Below are positions 34,484-45,663 of a stretch of DNA of 64,000 nucleotides, in pieces (the stretch's first letter is position 1; every line of letters begins with the position of its first letter). The stretch is from Macrolepiota albuminosa (Eukaryota; Basidiomycota; Agaricomycetes; Agaricales; Agaricaceae), in the NCBI GenBank assembly GCA_027475525.1, contig JAMWFC010000056.1:744001-808000 (forward strand), written 5' to 3'. Both the position numbers and the translations under genes were made by a program. A model generated the notes under the pieces. The model saw nothing but the letters and a program-made list of their open reading frames with translations. It was not told the DNA's origin and ran no database searches.

Positions 34484-37276
34484 ATGTCGCTCATCGCATC
34501 TGAAACGGAGCCTCTGTTGGCAAGGCAGTCCGACTACGGACACGTCTCAAGGAAAGCTAGAGTGGGTCCTCGGGAGATATCGAGGTCAACGCGTTATGGT
34601 ATTTTGGCGGGCATATGGTCCGCAACTTTTCTTTCGGTGCAAATGTTCCCAGATCTCCAGTGACCACCAACTTACAAAAGTTCAATCAGGCTCTCAATGG
34701 TATCGTCTGGTTTTCTCTTGGATTGAGAGACATTGAATGATACAGGACGGCTCAGCCACGCTTGTTCCAACCAGTAAGCCTAGCAGATTTCTATTAAGAA
34801 CCATTTACGATTCTGCATTGTAGTGCTGCCGTCAATTTCATCGGAGTTTCAGAAATTCAATCAAGCAAGCTGGCTCGGAACGGCGTATGTTGCTTCGTCA
34901 CAGAACATTCAAAACCTCAATGTCATTTTAGGTATCTACTCGCGACGTGTACATTTACACCCCTTTATGGTCGACTATGCAATGTCTTAGGACGAAAGGG
35001 CGCGAGTCAAGTGGCACTTTTCTTTACGATGTTTGGGGTGCTTGGCTGTGGTCTTTCTCGAAGCATGGAAATGCTGATTTTTTCACGATTTGTGGGTTCC
35101 TTCAACGCTCTCAAGTCGGCTAAATTAAGACATGACAGTTGGCGGGAGTAGGTGGAGGCGGACTATTCACAGTGGGCTCGTGAGTAAAACGGACCCTTTT
35201 CTTCCTTCCTTGTCAACTCGACATTCTCATTTCTCAGGATCATTGTTAGCGACATGTATAGCTTACGGGTATGGAAACGTCAAGCCACACGAACTTTATG
35301 ATTGAAGTTAGATGAGTTATAGAACAGGGGCTTAACGCAAGGGATAACCAGCGTATTCAACGGGGTAAGTACTACAAGTGCTGTCATTATGTTTATCTCC
35401 ACTGAATACTTTTGATATAGTTGGGTATGGGTCTTGGTGGGCCTGTGGGAGGTGTGGTTACTGATTGGTAAATTGTACCATCGTACCCTTTTGCGCTCTG
35501 ATAATCCGTCAAAGGTTGGGATGGCGATGGGCCTTCTTAATCCAGATGCCGATGTTCCTTCTTTCCTTCGCTTTGACGTTTCACTTCCACCATTATGTCA
35601 CCCCAGTCAATAACTTTGCTCTGTTTGCTCTCACTATTCTCACCTGCTACTAGGGAAAGGGGAAAAGCCCTCTTGAGATACTGAAACGAATTGATTACGG
35701 TGGTTCGATCACGCTTCTTGTCTCGGTTCGCGACTTGCCCTCTGCACACTTACTTTATTGATACAATCACTACCCCAGGTCGCCGCCACCCTCGTCTTTC
35801 TCAGCTCAAGATACAATGAAGGATTGCCGGTGAGGGCATGTTTGTTTCCGGTGTGATGGATCTCCGATCGTTCCTTTTTCAGTGGTCGGATTCTACAGTG
35901 ATAGCATCAGTTGCTGTCGCGGCCGCCAGCTTCATTTCCTTTTTGCTCGTGGAGCTCTTTGTTGCCCGAGAACCTGTGTTAGCGCCTGGTTTGTTGAAAC
36001 AGAAGATACCAGTCCTCGTCGGCACATCTAACTTCCTTGTTGCGATATGTAACTTCGCCGTTAACTACTTTTATCCAATGTGGTTTCAGACAGTCATGTC
36101 AACGAGTGCTGCAACTGCAGGTAAACGTTTTAAAGCAAACAAGTCATTGTTCTCTGCCATCTCATGACCTTGACCAACCAAACATAGGTCTACATCTTGT
36201 GCCAAATAGTCTCTCAATGTCTCTGGGTTCGGTCTTCGCCGGTTACGTTATGCACCGCACAGGAAGATACAAGACCATCAACTTGACGTTCGGATGGTTT
36301 CCTTTCATTGGAGCGTCCCTCGTGGCGTCTTTACGCCGGGACTCTCCCGCATTTTTGACCTGGATGGGCATAGTACGTAGATTGCGTTTCCTTCTTGAGG
36401 CTCCGCTTACAATCACTAGGCGCCCCTCGGATTCGGCAATGCTGTTGTTCTTCAAACGATGCTCAGTAGGTCATATTGTATCGCGATGTCCGATCCTTCC
36501 ATTCATGAACCCCTTGATTAGTTGCACTTTTGATTCATCTTCCAGGTATGCCAACATTGCAAACTTTGTTTGCGCTAAGTATTGTCCTATACAGAGTCTC
36601 AGATGGCAGTGGGAACTGGATTTGGACAGTTGTTCCGCGGCATAGGTTTAGATTCAAGTCTGACTGGAAAATCAGATTCATAACACTCAATAGGTCAAGT
36701 TGGTGGCGTCGCCGTAGCATCAGCTATCTTTCAGTCTAACTTGGATGTCGAGCTTCGGCGTAGGATCACAGGGCCAGATGCTGAAGAAGTACGTTCCCAC
36801 TGGCAACTCAGACCGAACATACAGAGTAATACTTTCAGTGCAGCTAGTTAGGAAAATCCGGCACTCTTCACAGATAGTCGCCACCCTACCTCCGATGCTC
36901 CAGAAACATGCTAGAGACTCATACGAGATCAGTCTCAAAGCCGTTTTCATTTTCTCAGCAGGTTCAACATTATTAGCATTTCTCGTTCGTGCTCCTGTAA
37001 GCTTTATCTTTTGGCTCACAGGCTTTCAAGGAGCTAAACAATCAATTTCAGATTCCCGATAGAAATCTCGACGAACGGGAGAGAGGTCCCGCTGGTGATG
37101 CTGTGACTCCATCCACGATACCATCATCAAGCACTACCACGCCCGAGGACTCAGTGTCTGTTGACGACTCCAATAAGTCAGATCAAGTAAAACCAAACAG
37201 AACCCGTAGACGCCGACTCTCAACGTTTGAGCCGCCCGATGGTGCCATGGATCCTGAGAGACGAAACACCTTATGA
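34484..37276 (+). CDS. MFS transporter, vacuolar basic amino acid type
   Basis: Twenty exons: 34484-34636, 34690-34699, 34756-34773, 34824-34884, 34932-35091, 35139-35179, 35238-35268, 35323-35364, 35421-35467, 35515-35605, 35654-35725, 35779-35829, 35883-36120, 36188-36372, 36420-36465, 36522-36545, 36595-36645, 36694-36788, 36844-36996 and 37052-37276. They total 1,794 nt, giving 597 residues. It resembles the 14-helix drug:H+ antiporter group with yeast VBA and fission yeast fnx1/fnx2 proteins, which move basic amino acids into the vacuole. Landmarks are ALNATLVPTMLPSI in helix 1, the motif A loop GRLCNVLGRKGA, then RFLAGVGGGG, GLGMGLGGPVGG and GWRWAFLIQMP. Tail IPDRNLDERERG leads to a Ser/Thr-rich, basic cytosolic end. 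Exons of 10, 18 and 24 nt are needed to keep the helices continuous. No disabling change seen. Confidence 0.88.
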
Positions 37277-37897
37277 CAAAGAGGACAATTGGAAATTGAA
37301 GAGGATATATGTTTCTCTATTTGTTTTTTCTTCACCTGTTCTTTTTTCATTCGTTTGCTTTGATTCACTTGTCAAGGAGGTATATCCCGTTATGTCTTCT
37401 AATAGCATCCATACTGTAAAAAAAGGTTTAAGGCTAGGTTTTATGACATTATAAGTGGAAGGGTTAGAATATCTGGGATCATTGATAGTGTCAATTAGCA
37501 GGACTTAGCGCTTTGTGCAAACCTTGGTTATTTGGTGTAGCTTTAGGTTGACTTGCTTGACTTGTATTAAGAGGATTTCTGATAGTGAGGGATCCTAGTG
37601 GACCATTGATATTGGTAGCAGTAGCAGTAACAACTGTAAAAGAAACAAACTGCAGGGGTTTTATTTGTAATGAGCAGTGCACATAACATGTGCTTTACTT
37701 ATATTCTTATTTTGTTCACTCAATATAATTATATTGATGCCAACTGACATTTGTAAATATTGTACTTGCCAATTAAATAATCTTGTATAGGCACAACATG
37801 ATTTTGCAGAAGTTCATGTGGTTTTTCCTACATATGAAATTGGTATTTTTTGTAACCAAGCAAATTGTCATTCTGGCAAGCAGGCTAAGCAGGGTCA
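37277..37897. other. 3' region and start of second AT-rich island
   Basis: CpG-poor sequence begins near 37,440. Around 37,830-37,895 a short segment (NQANCHSGKQAKQG) resembles the NCSKQAK end of repeat X. Confidence 0.4.
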
Positions 37898-38375
37898 TGT
37901 AAGGGCAACCTCTGGAGGCTATGGCTCAGTCACACAGCTGGCAGAGGGAGATCCAAAGAGAATAAGTCTAGAGATTCTCTATGCCAGGTTGGATGCTTCT
38001 GGGGCCTCTGAAGCATGGGAAACAACTTTACAGGACAACAAAAATTGCCTAAACAAACAAGTGCACAAATAAGGCAGGAAAACTCCAGACTTTGGAGGTC
38101 AGAAAGGCAAACTCCCAAAAATTGCCTAAACAAACAAGTGCACAAATAAGGCAGGAAAACTCCAGACTTTGGAGGTCAGAAAGGCAAACTCCAGCTTATA
38201 TAAGCAGTTTGAAAGCAGTACTGAAAAGCCCATGCTTGTCTGAATGATAGCTAAAGAACCAGAGCACCTCAAGAGCTGAGAATAGTACTAATAAATAGTG
38301 TTGAAAGAATAGAAGCAGTAAAGTAAAAAAATGACAGCAGAAATAAGGGAATAAATAAAAGGAGATGATGATGAA
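37898..38375 (-). mobile_element. partial Gypsy-like LTR (family B)
   Basis: Begins TGTAAGGGCAACCTC at 37,898 and runs parallel to 39,937-40,434. The other end, expected to finish with a TGACA-type terminus, is not present, so the copy is truncated near 38,375. Palindromic TATA-like CTTATATAAG lies at 38,195-38,204. It contains a 77-bp tandem duplication from 38,039. Confidence 0.6.
38039..38192. repeat. exact 77-bp tandem duplication
   Basis: Bases 38039-38115 and 38116-38192 are identical, with mismatches outside. Confidence 0.92.
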
Positions 38376-39931
38376 CCCTTTTATTTTTTGAGACCTATTT
38401 TTATGCACATATTGCTTGGGTATTGTGTCCTAAGTCACACGATATAGTAAGGTATGGTATTTCTCCATATTAAGACCCTGACTTATCTGCCATTATTGTG
38501 CCATCCCTATTTTCTCCTGACCCTTCTACTCTTGGCAATGCTTGCCAGTGTTTGGTTGATGTAGGTCTTAGAAGACTGATCACCTATTGGCTCCCTCTAA
38601 GCTGTAACTCCCGGTAAGGCCCCATGATACTATAACCTCCCCTGCACCTGGATGGTATCTTCTGGAGATCAATCCTGAGATTTGAAACCTGTGACGGTAT
38701 GAGCGAGCTAAGTAGGCCAATGACAGTCCTGCCACCTGCCAGTTTTTTAAGCTGATGATAAGCAGCTGATCAAATCAACCTTACTCCAACCTTAACAGCT
38801 GTGCCAACCCATCCAATGGACCACACATTATGTTGGCAGCCTGATTGAACTATTGACACCTTTTTTTCCCACCCACCCATACTAGGACATGCTTGGTCAG
38901 CAAGTTTAACCTCTCCCAATTCCGTTCCACTGGGCAACCCTAACTATTTTTCCTGTTTCAGACAGGAGTGCAGTGGTCACATTGCTTCATCAAGTCACAT
39001 GTTGATTGGTTCACCTGACTATGGCCTGCACAACAAAGCCTCCCTAGTCAACACATGTGGGCAGTGGCTTCCTGGCATTGTTGAAATAACCCATGTGGTG
39101 TCTAAGGTGTTTTTCACATGAGCATGGTTTGAACTTGCATTCTCCCTACTTGCAAGAGCATGTGACTGACCACAGTGGTGCCAGCTAAGCTACTGTGGCC
39201 TGATCTCCTATTCCAATGATCTTTCTGATGTTGCCATTTGGCACAAGAATAGTTAGTCAGTCTCAAGCCACCTTTATAAAACTATCTTTTCCATCAACAT
39301 CCTTTATGTTCTAGCAGATAAGCCCACTTTTGCCACTATGAAGAAGATCTTCACTGTCATGACCTGCTTACTCCAGACCTTCTGATGTCATACTTGTCAT
39401 ATCACATCTATTAGGACCCTGGATTATATCTCCATAGGCCATTCAGATATTTGGCAAACTTGTTCAGTCAGGATTTGGCAAATCTGTCTGTTTTTTAAAT
39501 GGTCTTCACTAAAATTTTTAGTTTGTGTCCATTTTTTATAAATGGCTTTTTTAGGAGGGCAATTTGTCTATCTTTTTTAATGGCTTCTAAAGGCCTAGAA
39601 AAATATCTGTAGACCTAAATCTATTGATTTTTACAATAAAATAGCATCTGATAGTTGTCAGGAGACTGGTTTCTAGACTGTGTCCAATCCAATTCTGAGC
39701 TTAGTCCAACAACATGCCCACTTTTAGCACATCCAAATGACCACTTGATCTGTCTTTTCTTCTTTCATTTTCTAGTAGTCAGCCTTGATGAGTTATATGC
39801 ATGGACCTTACTCAGCATCAATTATTATTTGTCATACTCCATTATATACTGGGGCCTGATTAGTAAACAGTATTAGTAATAACATAGCCACTGATATAGT
39901 ATATAAAGGCAGCCTGTAGATAGAATATCCT
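38376..39931. other. decayed repeat sequence, no intact gene
   Basis: Possibly internal retroelement sequence, but I cannot identify a domain with confidence. The end (39,870-39,930) resembles 9,190-9,255. Confidence 0.35.
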
Positions 39932-39936
39932 CAGGC

Positions 39937-40434
39937 TGTAAGGGTGACCTCTAGAGGCTGTGGCTCAGTCACACAGCTGGCAGAGGGAGATCCAAAGTGT
40001 ATTAGAGTATGTACTGACAATATCATAATAACTACTCACTTGACAGAGGGAGATCCAAAGAGAACAAATTTAGGGATTCCCTATGCCAGGTTGGATGCTT
40101 CTGGGGCCTCTGAAGCATGGGAAACAACTGTACAGGACAACCAAACCTTAAAAACTCAAAAATTGCCTACACAAACAATTGCACAAATAAGGGGCAAACT
40201 CTGGCAAACTCTGGCTTATATAAGCAGTCTGGAAGCAATGCTGAGGGGCCCACACTTGTCTGAATGGTAGCTAAAGAACCAGAGCACCTCAAGGGCTGAG
40301 AGTAGTACTAACAGATAGTGTTGAAAGAATAGAAACAGTAAAATGAAATAATGTCAGAAGAAATAAAAGAATGAATGAAGGGAGAGTGAAGAGATAAGGA
40401 GTGAGAAAAGGAAGAAATGAGGAGTCCCCTGACA
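39937..40434 (-). mobile_element. solo LTR (family B) with target duplication
   Basis: Plus-strand ends are TGTAAGGGTGACC and GTCCCCTGACA, flanked by the perfect 5-bp repeat CAGGC (39932-39936 and 40435-40439). No internal region, so a solo LTR of 498 bp. It carries an extra segment with a second copy of AGAGGGAGATCCAAAG (40,047-40,062) shared with 7,722-8,019. Orientation is minus by comparison with the element at 7,722, where gag-like sequence follows on the plus strand. Confidence 0.82.
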
Positions 40435-40551
40435 CAGGCTAAACAATAGCAGTGTTCTTCTGGCCTACACACTTAACCAACTGTAAGCTCTCTAGCAACA
40501 TCCAACCACTTAGTTAGCCTTGTTGATCTACTGCTTGTGATAATGCTCAAA

Positions 40552-41345
40552 AGTAGATCAGTAGCAGATATGGTTTATAGCTACTGACCTGTACAAAATA
40601 CGTTGGGTGTGCTAAGTTTTGAGGGAGTCCCAGGCAGTTCCCAGAGAACAAGTCAGAAAATGACTTAAGTGGCAAGTTTTGGTGGAGGTTGGCAACAGAA
40701 GTCAGTAAGGAGGCTTGGTAAGAAGATGAGGTAAAAGAATGTGCTAACAATGAAATGCACCTGAGTGAAGAGGATGCAAATATGAGTAAGTGCAGTAGAA
40801 GATGTGGCAAGGAAATTAGAGGCTTAGCAGTGACTAAGCTATGTGATGCCTGCCATAAATGCAAGGCATGTAGGTTCTGTAAACATAACTGCAGCAAGCA
40901 GGCTAAGAGTATACAGACAGTTGGCGACTATGAACTTAGTCAGCTCAAAAAAAATCTGAACTATGAGGTGAACTGAGGGATAAATGGAATACTCTGTTTT
41001 GTGTCCTAACTAGTGACAATGGTAAATATTTATAGTACAATGAGTTCACTGTTGCTAAGCAACTAAGTGCCATCAAGTGGTAAACTGGAAAGAATGTAAG
41101 TAGTTGCTGTGCATTAAATTAAATAATGAAAGGTTAACAAGAATGCTGTCTGTCCAAGTAAAGAGAAGGCACCAAGCAGTGCCAGGTGCCAAGGTGAAAT
41201 GCCAGGCTGTTAGTCATAGAGAAATACCATCATTCCAACTTGTAAGCACTGCTGCTGGCTAGCAATACCATATGCTGCCTGAGTGATGCCATCTGTCAAT
41301 GCTTGCTGATGGCATGATGCCAACTGTGGTTGGGTATGCTGGATG
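40552..41345 (+). repeat. decayed repeat X, copy 3, with Cys-rich frame
   Basis: Reverse counterpart of 4,620-6,345 and 6,890-7,445. The best preserved coding trace of the family is the 73-residue frame at 40,755-40,976: MSKCSRRCGKEIRG, then LCDACHKCKACRFCKHNC. It has eight cysteines in CX2-4C spacing within about 40 residues, like a small zinc-binding cluster. Cysteine clusters of this sort accompany some fungal transposons, but no transposase is visible, so the parent element is unknown. Confidence 0.5.
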
Positions 41346-42064
41346 TATATGCAGTACAATGCCATCTCCAGCATCTGGCGTGCATAGTTGTAAGGAGTCC
41401 TGATAGAGTTCCAGTGTGCTTAAGTGAATGTGATAGAACGATGTGCTAAATAATAGTGCCTCAGATGCTACCTAACAAACTGTAAGTGCCATAGTTTAAG
41501 CAAAAATATAGAGATGAAAATAAATAGTGCAGTGTAATATGTCTGTAGATGGCACTACAAATGATAAAGATGAGATAAACAAAGTTAGCACCCAACTTAG
41601 TAATGACATTAGGTCAAGCTAGTGTGATTTGAATGCTAAGTGTAACTCAGGTGCTCAAATGTTACAATTTGTTGCTATGTATATGCAGAGTAGCTATCTT
41701 TTATACTATGCGCTACTATATTTTTGAAATAAGTCCATATACAGCACTACCAATTAGTGCCTCTCCTCATGGTTACAGTTAATGGTGACTTATCACTAGT
41801 GACTGGCACAGATGGGGAAATGGCGACCAACAGCATTATAGCCCATTGGCCATGGCAACTCTAAACTGACTTTAACTTGTATGAATCTGCTCACTTTTTA
41901 GTGTAATTCCAATTGGCCAGGCCTCTATGGGGTATGGTCAGAAAATCTTTGATAAATGCCATGAGTTCTAATGTCAGTGCTAAACATTGTATCAATTCTT
42001 AATAAATAAAATGCCAGGTTAGAATATATCCTGTTCTATCATTGCTGGTTCTTTAAACTTCTGA
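41346..42064. other. AT-rich decayed sequence, no gene
   Basis: No domain or boundary recognised. Confidence 0.35.
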
Positions 42065-42390
42065 TTGAGATGCCTCATTAAATGGCAGTGTCTAATGCTA
42101 ACTCCTTTATAAAATTGATCAGAGTTTGGTCAGAGTTACTTTTCCACCATTGCACTAGTGCCAAGTCCTGGATCTCCTAATTCTTTGAAGTCAATAGATG
42201 GTATATGCTGAAGGCTTAATAGTGGTGGTTTAGACTAATAAACAATGCCTATAACAGAGTGCTAAGTCCCAAAATATCCTGTGTCTGAAAGAATTGCTAG
42301 GGTCTCCAGTATGGCCAGTGTCCATAGGCCTATAGTGTGCCTCTTGATGTGCTCAGTCCGAGTAGAAGCCTATCATCAGGTATGTTGCTT
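42065..42390 (+). repeat. decayed repeat Y, copy 2
   Basis: Runs parallel to 7,450-7,721, ending in CTCAGTCCGAGTAGAAGCCT where copy 1 has CTCAGTCCAAGCAGAAGCCT. Confidence 0.45.
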
Positions 42391-42424
42391 GCTATGCATG
42401 GCTGTCAGGAATGGTTTAAAATGG

Positions 42425-42540
42425 ATAAATTGTGTGTACCAAGTTTAGAACAAGCACGGCAAGGTGTCCAGAGCTGATGCTAAGCCTGCTATTAATGCAC
42501 CTAGCCTGTTATGGAGTTCTATCACCTGACTCTTGCTTGT
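42425..42540 (+). repeat. decayed repeat Z, copy 2
   Basis: Plus-strand MCTKFRTSTARCPEL matches the minus strand at 4,590. Confidence 0.55.
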
Positions 42541-43559
42541 TTCTATGCCTGCTCAACTCTTGCTTGTCATTGATGCTTGCTCACTCTATAGAAGGAGTTC
42601 TGCAAACATTAAGTGTTCTCCTTACAATAGCCTGGAAAACAGTATATATCTCTAAAAAAAGTGTGATTTGGATGCAACAAAAAAGCCTAATTTTCTTCTG
42701 GCTCATGTTACAGTCTTTACTCTTTTCCAAAATAGTTTTCTAGCATTCTTGAACTTCTGCAGCTCTCTTTGCATCACTTTGAAGCACCCATTATTTTCTT
42801 GAGAAAGCTCAAGGCCCACTTGAGTGAGCTGTGATGTGCAAGGCAGACAATAAAGAAACATTTTCAGTGGCAGCAGTGCAAATTGCTTAGTTTGACCAAT
42901 AGAAGTTGCTTGAGAGATAGCTCAGAATTAACAATCAAAAGAATCCTTGAAGATTTGAACACTTATATATGAGACTGCACAGATATTAGTGGCTTCTATA
43001 ATCAATCTATTTTTACTATTCTTGCTCTCAGATTTTGCATAGAGAGTAATAACTTGTAAAACACAAGTTAGCTGTCAAACTTTTAAATGCAAAGTGAGAA
43101 ACTATCAAATCTTTGACAACTCATAGTCTTTGTTCTGTATATGCAATACCATAATCATTTGTTGTCAATCAACAAAAAACAGTGATATGTGCATCAGCAA
43201 TGTAATTCAAAGCAGATACTTGAACTTTGAAGAAGATCTTGCAACATTGAGTAAGTGCCTGCTCATGCCATGCAATAAGTTATTGAGATCATATAATGGT
43301 ATACATCAAGCTCACCCTTTGAGCTGTAGAAGCTGCAAGTACAGCTGCATTAGCTACATTTCTTGTTGTAGTAGACATTCTTCAATGCAATAAATGCTCA
43401 GCACCATTACTTGTAGCATAATAGTCTTGCTGGCTTTGAAAAACATCATGCATTTTCCAAATAATGCCATGCTGAATTGACTTCACCTTTTTAGTATTCA
43501 ACTGAACATCTTGTATACAGACACAACAAGATGCTTGCCTTATCTGATGGTAGCAACAT
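42541..43559. other. AT-rich decayed sequence, no gene
   Basis: Short frames only, none with recognisable features. Confidence 0.35.
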
Positions 43560-43945
43560 ATGTCTGTCAAGGGACTCCTCATTTCTTCTCTCTTTCACTC
43601 CTCATTTCTTTACTCTTCTTTCATTCATTTTCTTATTTCTTCTGTTATTCTCTCACTTTATTGTTTCTATTCTTTCCACACTATCTATTAGTACTACTTT
43701 CAGCCTTTGAAGTGCTCTGGTTCTTTAGCTATCATTCAGACAAGTGTGGGCCCTTCAACACTACATACAGACCACTTACACTGGCTCAAAAAACTGCCCC
43801 AATGTTTGGCTTTTTTGGAAAGATTCACATGGTGTGCAACAACTACCTAAGCAAAAAGTTGTAGAAAATCATATGACATCAACCTGGCTTTATAATGATG
43901 TATAGATCATGTGATTTGGACAAGAACTCGCTGATTAATAAATCA

Positions 43946-44099
43946 AACAAAATATTCAATTATTGGGGCAGTTTTTTGACTCACTTTAATTTTCATATTT
44001 TCTCAATACTTTTCAGCAGTAGAACAAAATATTCAATTATTGGGGCAGTTTTTTGACTCACTTTAATTTTCATATTTTCTCAATACTTTTCAGCAGTAG
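43946..44099. repeat. 77-bp tandem duplication
   Basis: Bases 43946-44022 and 44023-44099 are identical; two further bases match. Confidence 0.9.
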
Positions 44100-44209
44100 A
44101 AGATGAAAACACCTTGTGGGAAGTATAAACAATGTCATGTGACCTTGTTTGTACTAATTTGACATGTTCAACTTCAATCAATCACCTTCTTGACACTCTA
44201 CCACCATTA

Positions 44210-45207
44210 TGTGACCTGTTTCTGCTGCCAATCACTCTTCTGTTGCTTCTCTCCTCAATGAGGGGTATTCTCAGCATCAAATCCAAGCAAAAACTGGCCT
44301 GGAAAAGAGCACTGTAGGGAAAATCAGCAAAGAACTGGAGAGCAACAAAGAGAATCATCCTGGAGGTCATCCTTCTAAGCTTACAGCATGTGACAAACAG
44401 TCTATTATTTGTCAAATTACTACTGGAAAGGTGGATAATACTGTTCAAGCTACACAGTTCATTAATTCTGTCATCTCCAGTCCTGTCAATCTTCAGACAG
44501 TCAGAAATGCATTGAAGGAGGCAGGTTTTTGCTCAGCAATAAAGAAGAAAGTTCCTATACTCAAGGCTGCTCATCATGCAAACTAGCTCAAGTTTGCTCA
44601 GTATCATGAAAACTGGACAGTGGAGGATTGGAAAAGGGTTTTGTGGAGTGATGAGACAAAGATTAATTAAATTGGATCAGATGAGAAGGTATGTGTAGAA
44701 CATTCCAGGAGAACCACTATCTGATCATACTACTACACCAACTATCAAGCATGGAGGAGGAAACAATTTAATGGTGTGGGGCTGCATGAGTTGGAATGGA
44801 AGCTCATAGAAGTTCAGGAAAAGATGGATGCTGCATAGTATTGTGAGATTTTGGATGAGAGAGTAGTGGAAAGCTTTGAAAAAAAGGAAAGATGATATTT
44901 TTAGCAGAACAATGACTCAAAACACATCTCCAAACAGACAACACTCTGGTTTTCTGATAACAACATTATTGTGATATCCTGGCCTGCCCAATTCTCTGAC
45001 CTCAATTCCATTGAACACCTCTGGGTTTACATCAAGTGCAAACTTTTGGAGTATGAGGTATACCTTAAAGGAGTGCATGAGTTGTGAGAGAGAATAGTCA
45101 AGGAGTAGAATGAAATACCATCAGAGGTATGCCAAAGCCTCATAGAGAGCATGCCTAGAAGGATCGAAGCAGTTATAACGGCAAATGGAGGCCATACCAA
45201 GTATTAG
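44210..45207 (+). pseudogene. Tc1-like transposase, broken (copy B)
   Basis: Same gene as in copy A by alignment of the DNA. It has more damage: several stops and small deletions, for example around 44,690 and 44,800-44,890. The IEHLW region (about 45,010-45,030) is still visible as IEHLWVYIK. Not functional. Confidence 0.75.
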
Positions 45208-45663
45208 ATATGAAAATTGGAATAAATTAGAGTGGGTCAAAAAACTGCCCCAATAATTGAATATTTTGTTTGATTTATTAATCAGTGAGGTCTTATTCAA
45301 ATCACATAATTTATACATCATTTTGAAGCCAGAATGCAGTTGTATGTCATGTGATGTTCTACAATTTTTTGCTTATATAATTGTTGCACAGCATGTGAAT
45401 CTTTTCAGAAAGGCCAAACATTGAGGCAGTTTTTTGAGCCAGTGTACATAAGCCAGAGTTTGCCAGAGTTTGCCTTTTATTTGTGAAATTGTTTGTGTAG
45501 GCAATTTTCCAGTTTTTAAGATTCTGTTATTCTATACAGTTGTTTCTCATGATTTAGAGGCCCCAGAAGCATCAATCATAGCATATAGACTTGTTCTCTT
45601 TGGATCTTCCTCTGCTAGCTGTGTGACTGAGCCATAGCTTCCAGAGGTCACCCTTACAATGTC

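Larger units (their letters stand above)
43779..45444 (+). mobile_element. Tc1-like DNA transposon, copy B, nested
   Basis: TA on both sides (43777-43778 and 45445-45446). TIRs begin CACTGGCTCAAAAAACTG, with the inverted motif repeated at the inner ends, as in copy A. Length 1,666 bp, or 1,589 bp without the 77-bp duplication at 43,946. It lies inside a family B solo LTR. Confidence 0.88.
43565..45658 (+). mobile_element. solo LTR (family B) split by a Tc1-like element
   Basis: Ends TGTCAAGGGACTCC (43,565) and GTCACCCTTACA (45,658), flanked by ATGTC on both sides (43560-43564 and 45659-45663). Without the nested Tc1-like element and its TA duplication, about 426 bp remain, similar to the solo LTR at 39,937. 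The LTR was therefore in place before the DNA transposon. Confidence 0.82.

Noticed and set aside
37898..40434. Pair of family B LTR copies as the two ends of one element
   Set aside because: The 39,937 copy has its own perfect target duplication on both sides, so it is a solo insertion, and the 37,898 copy is truncated.
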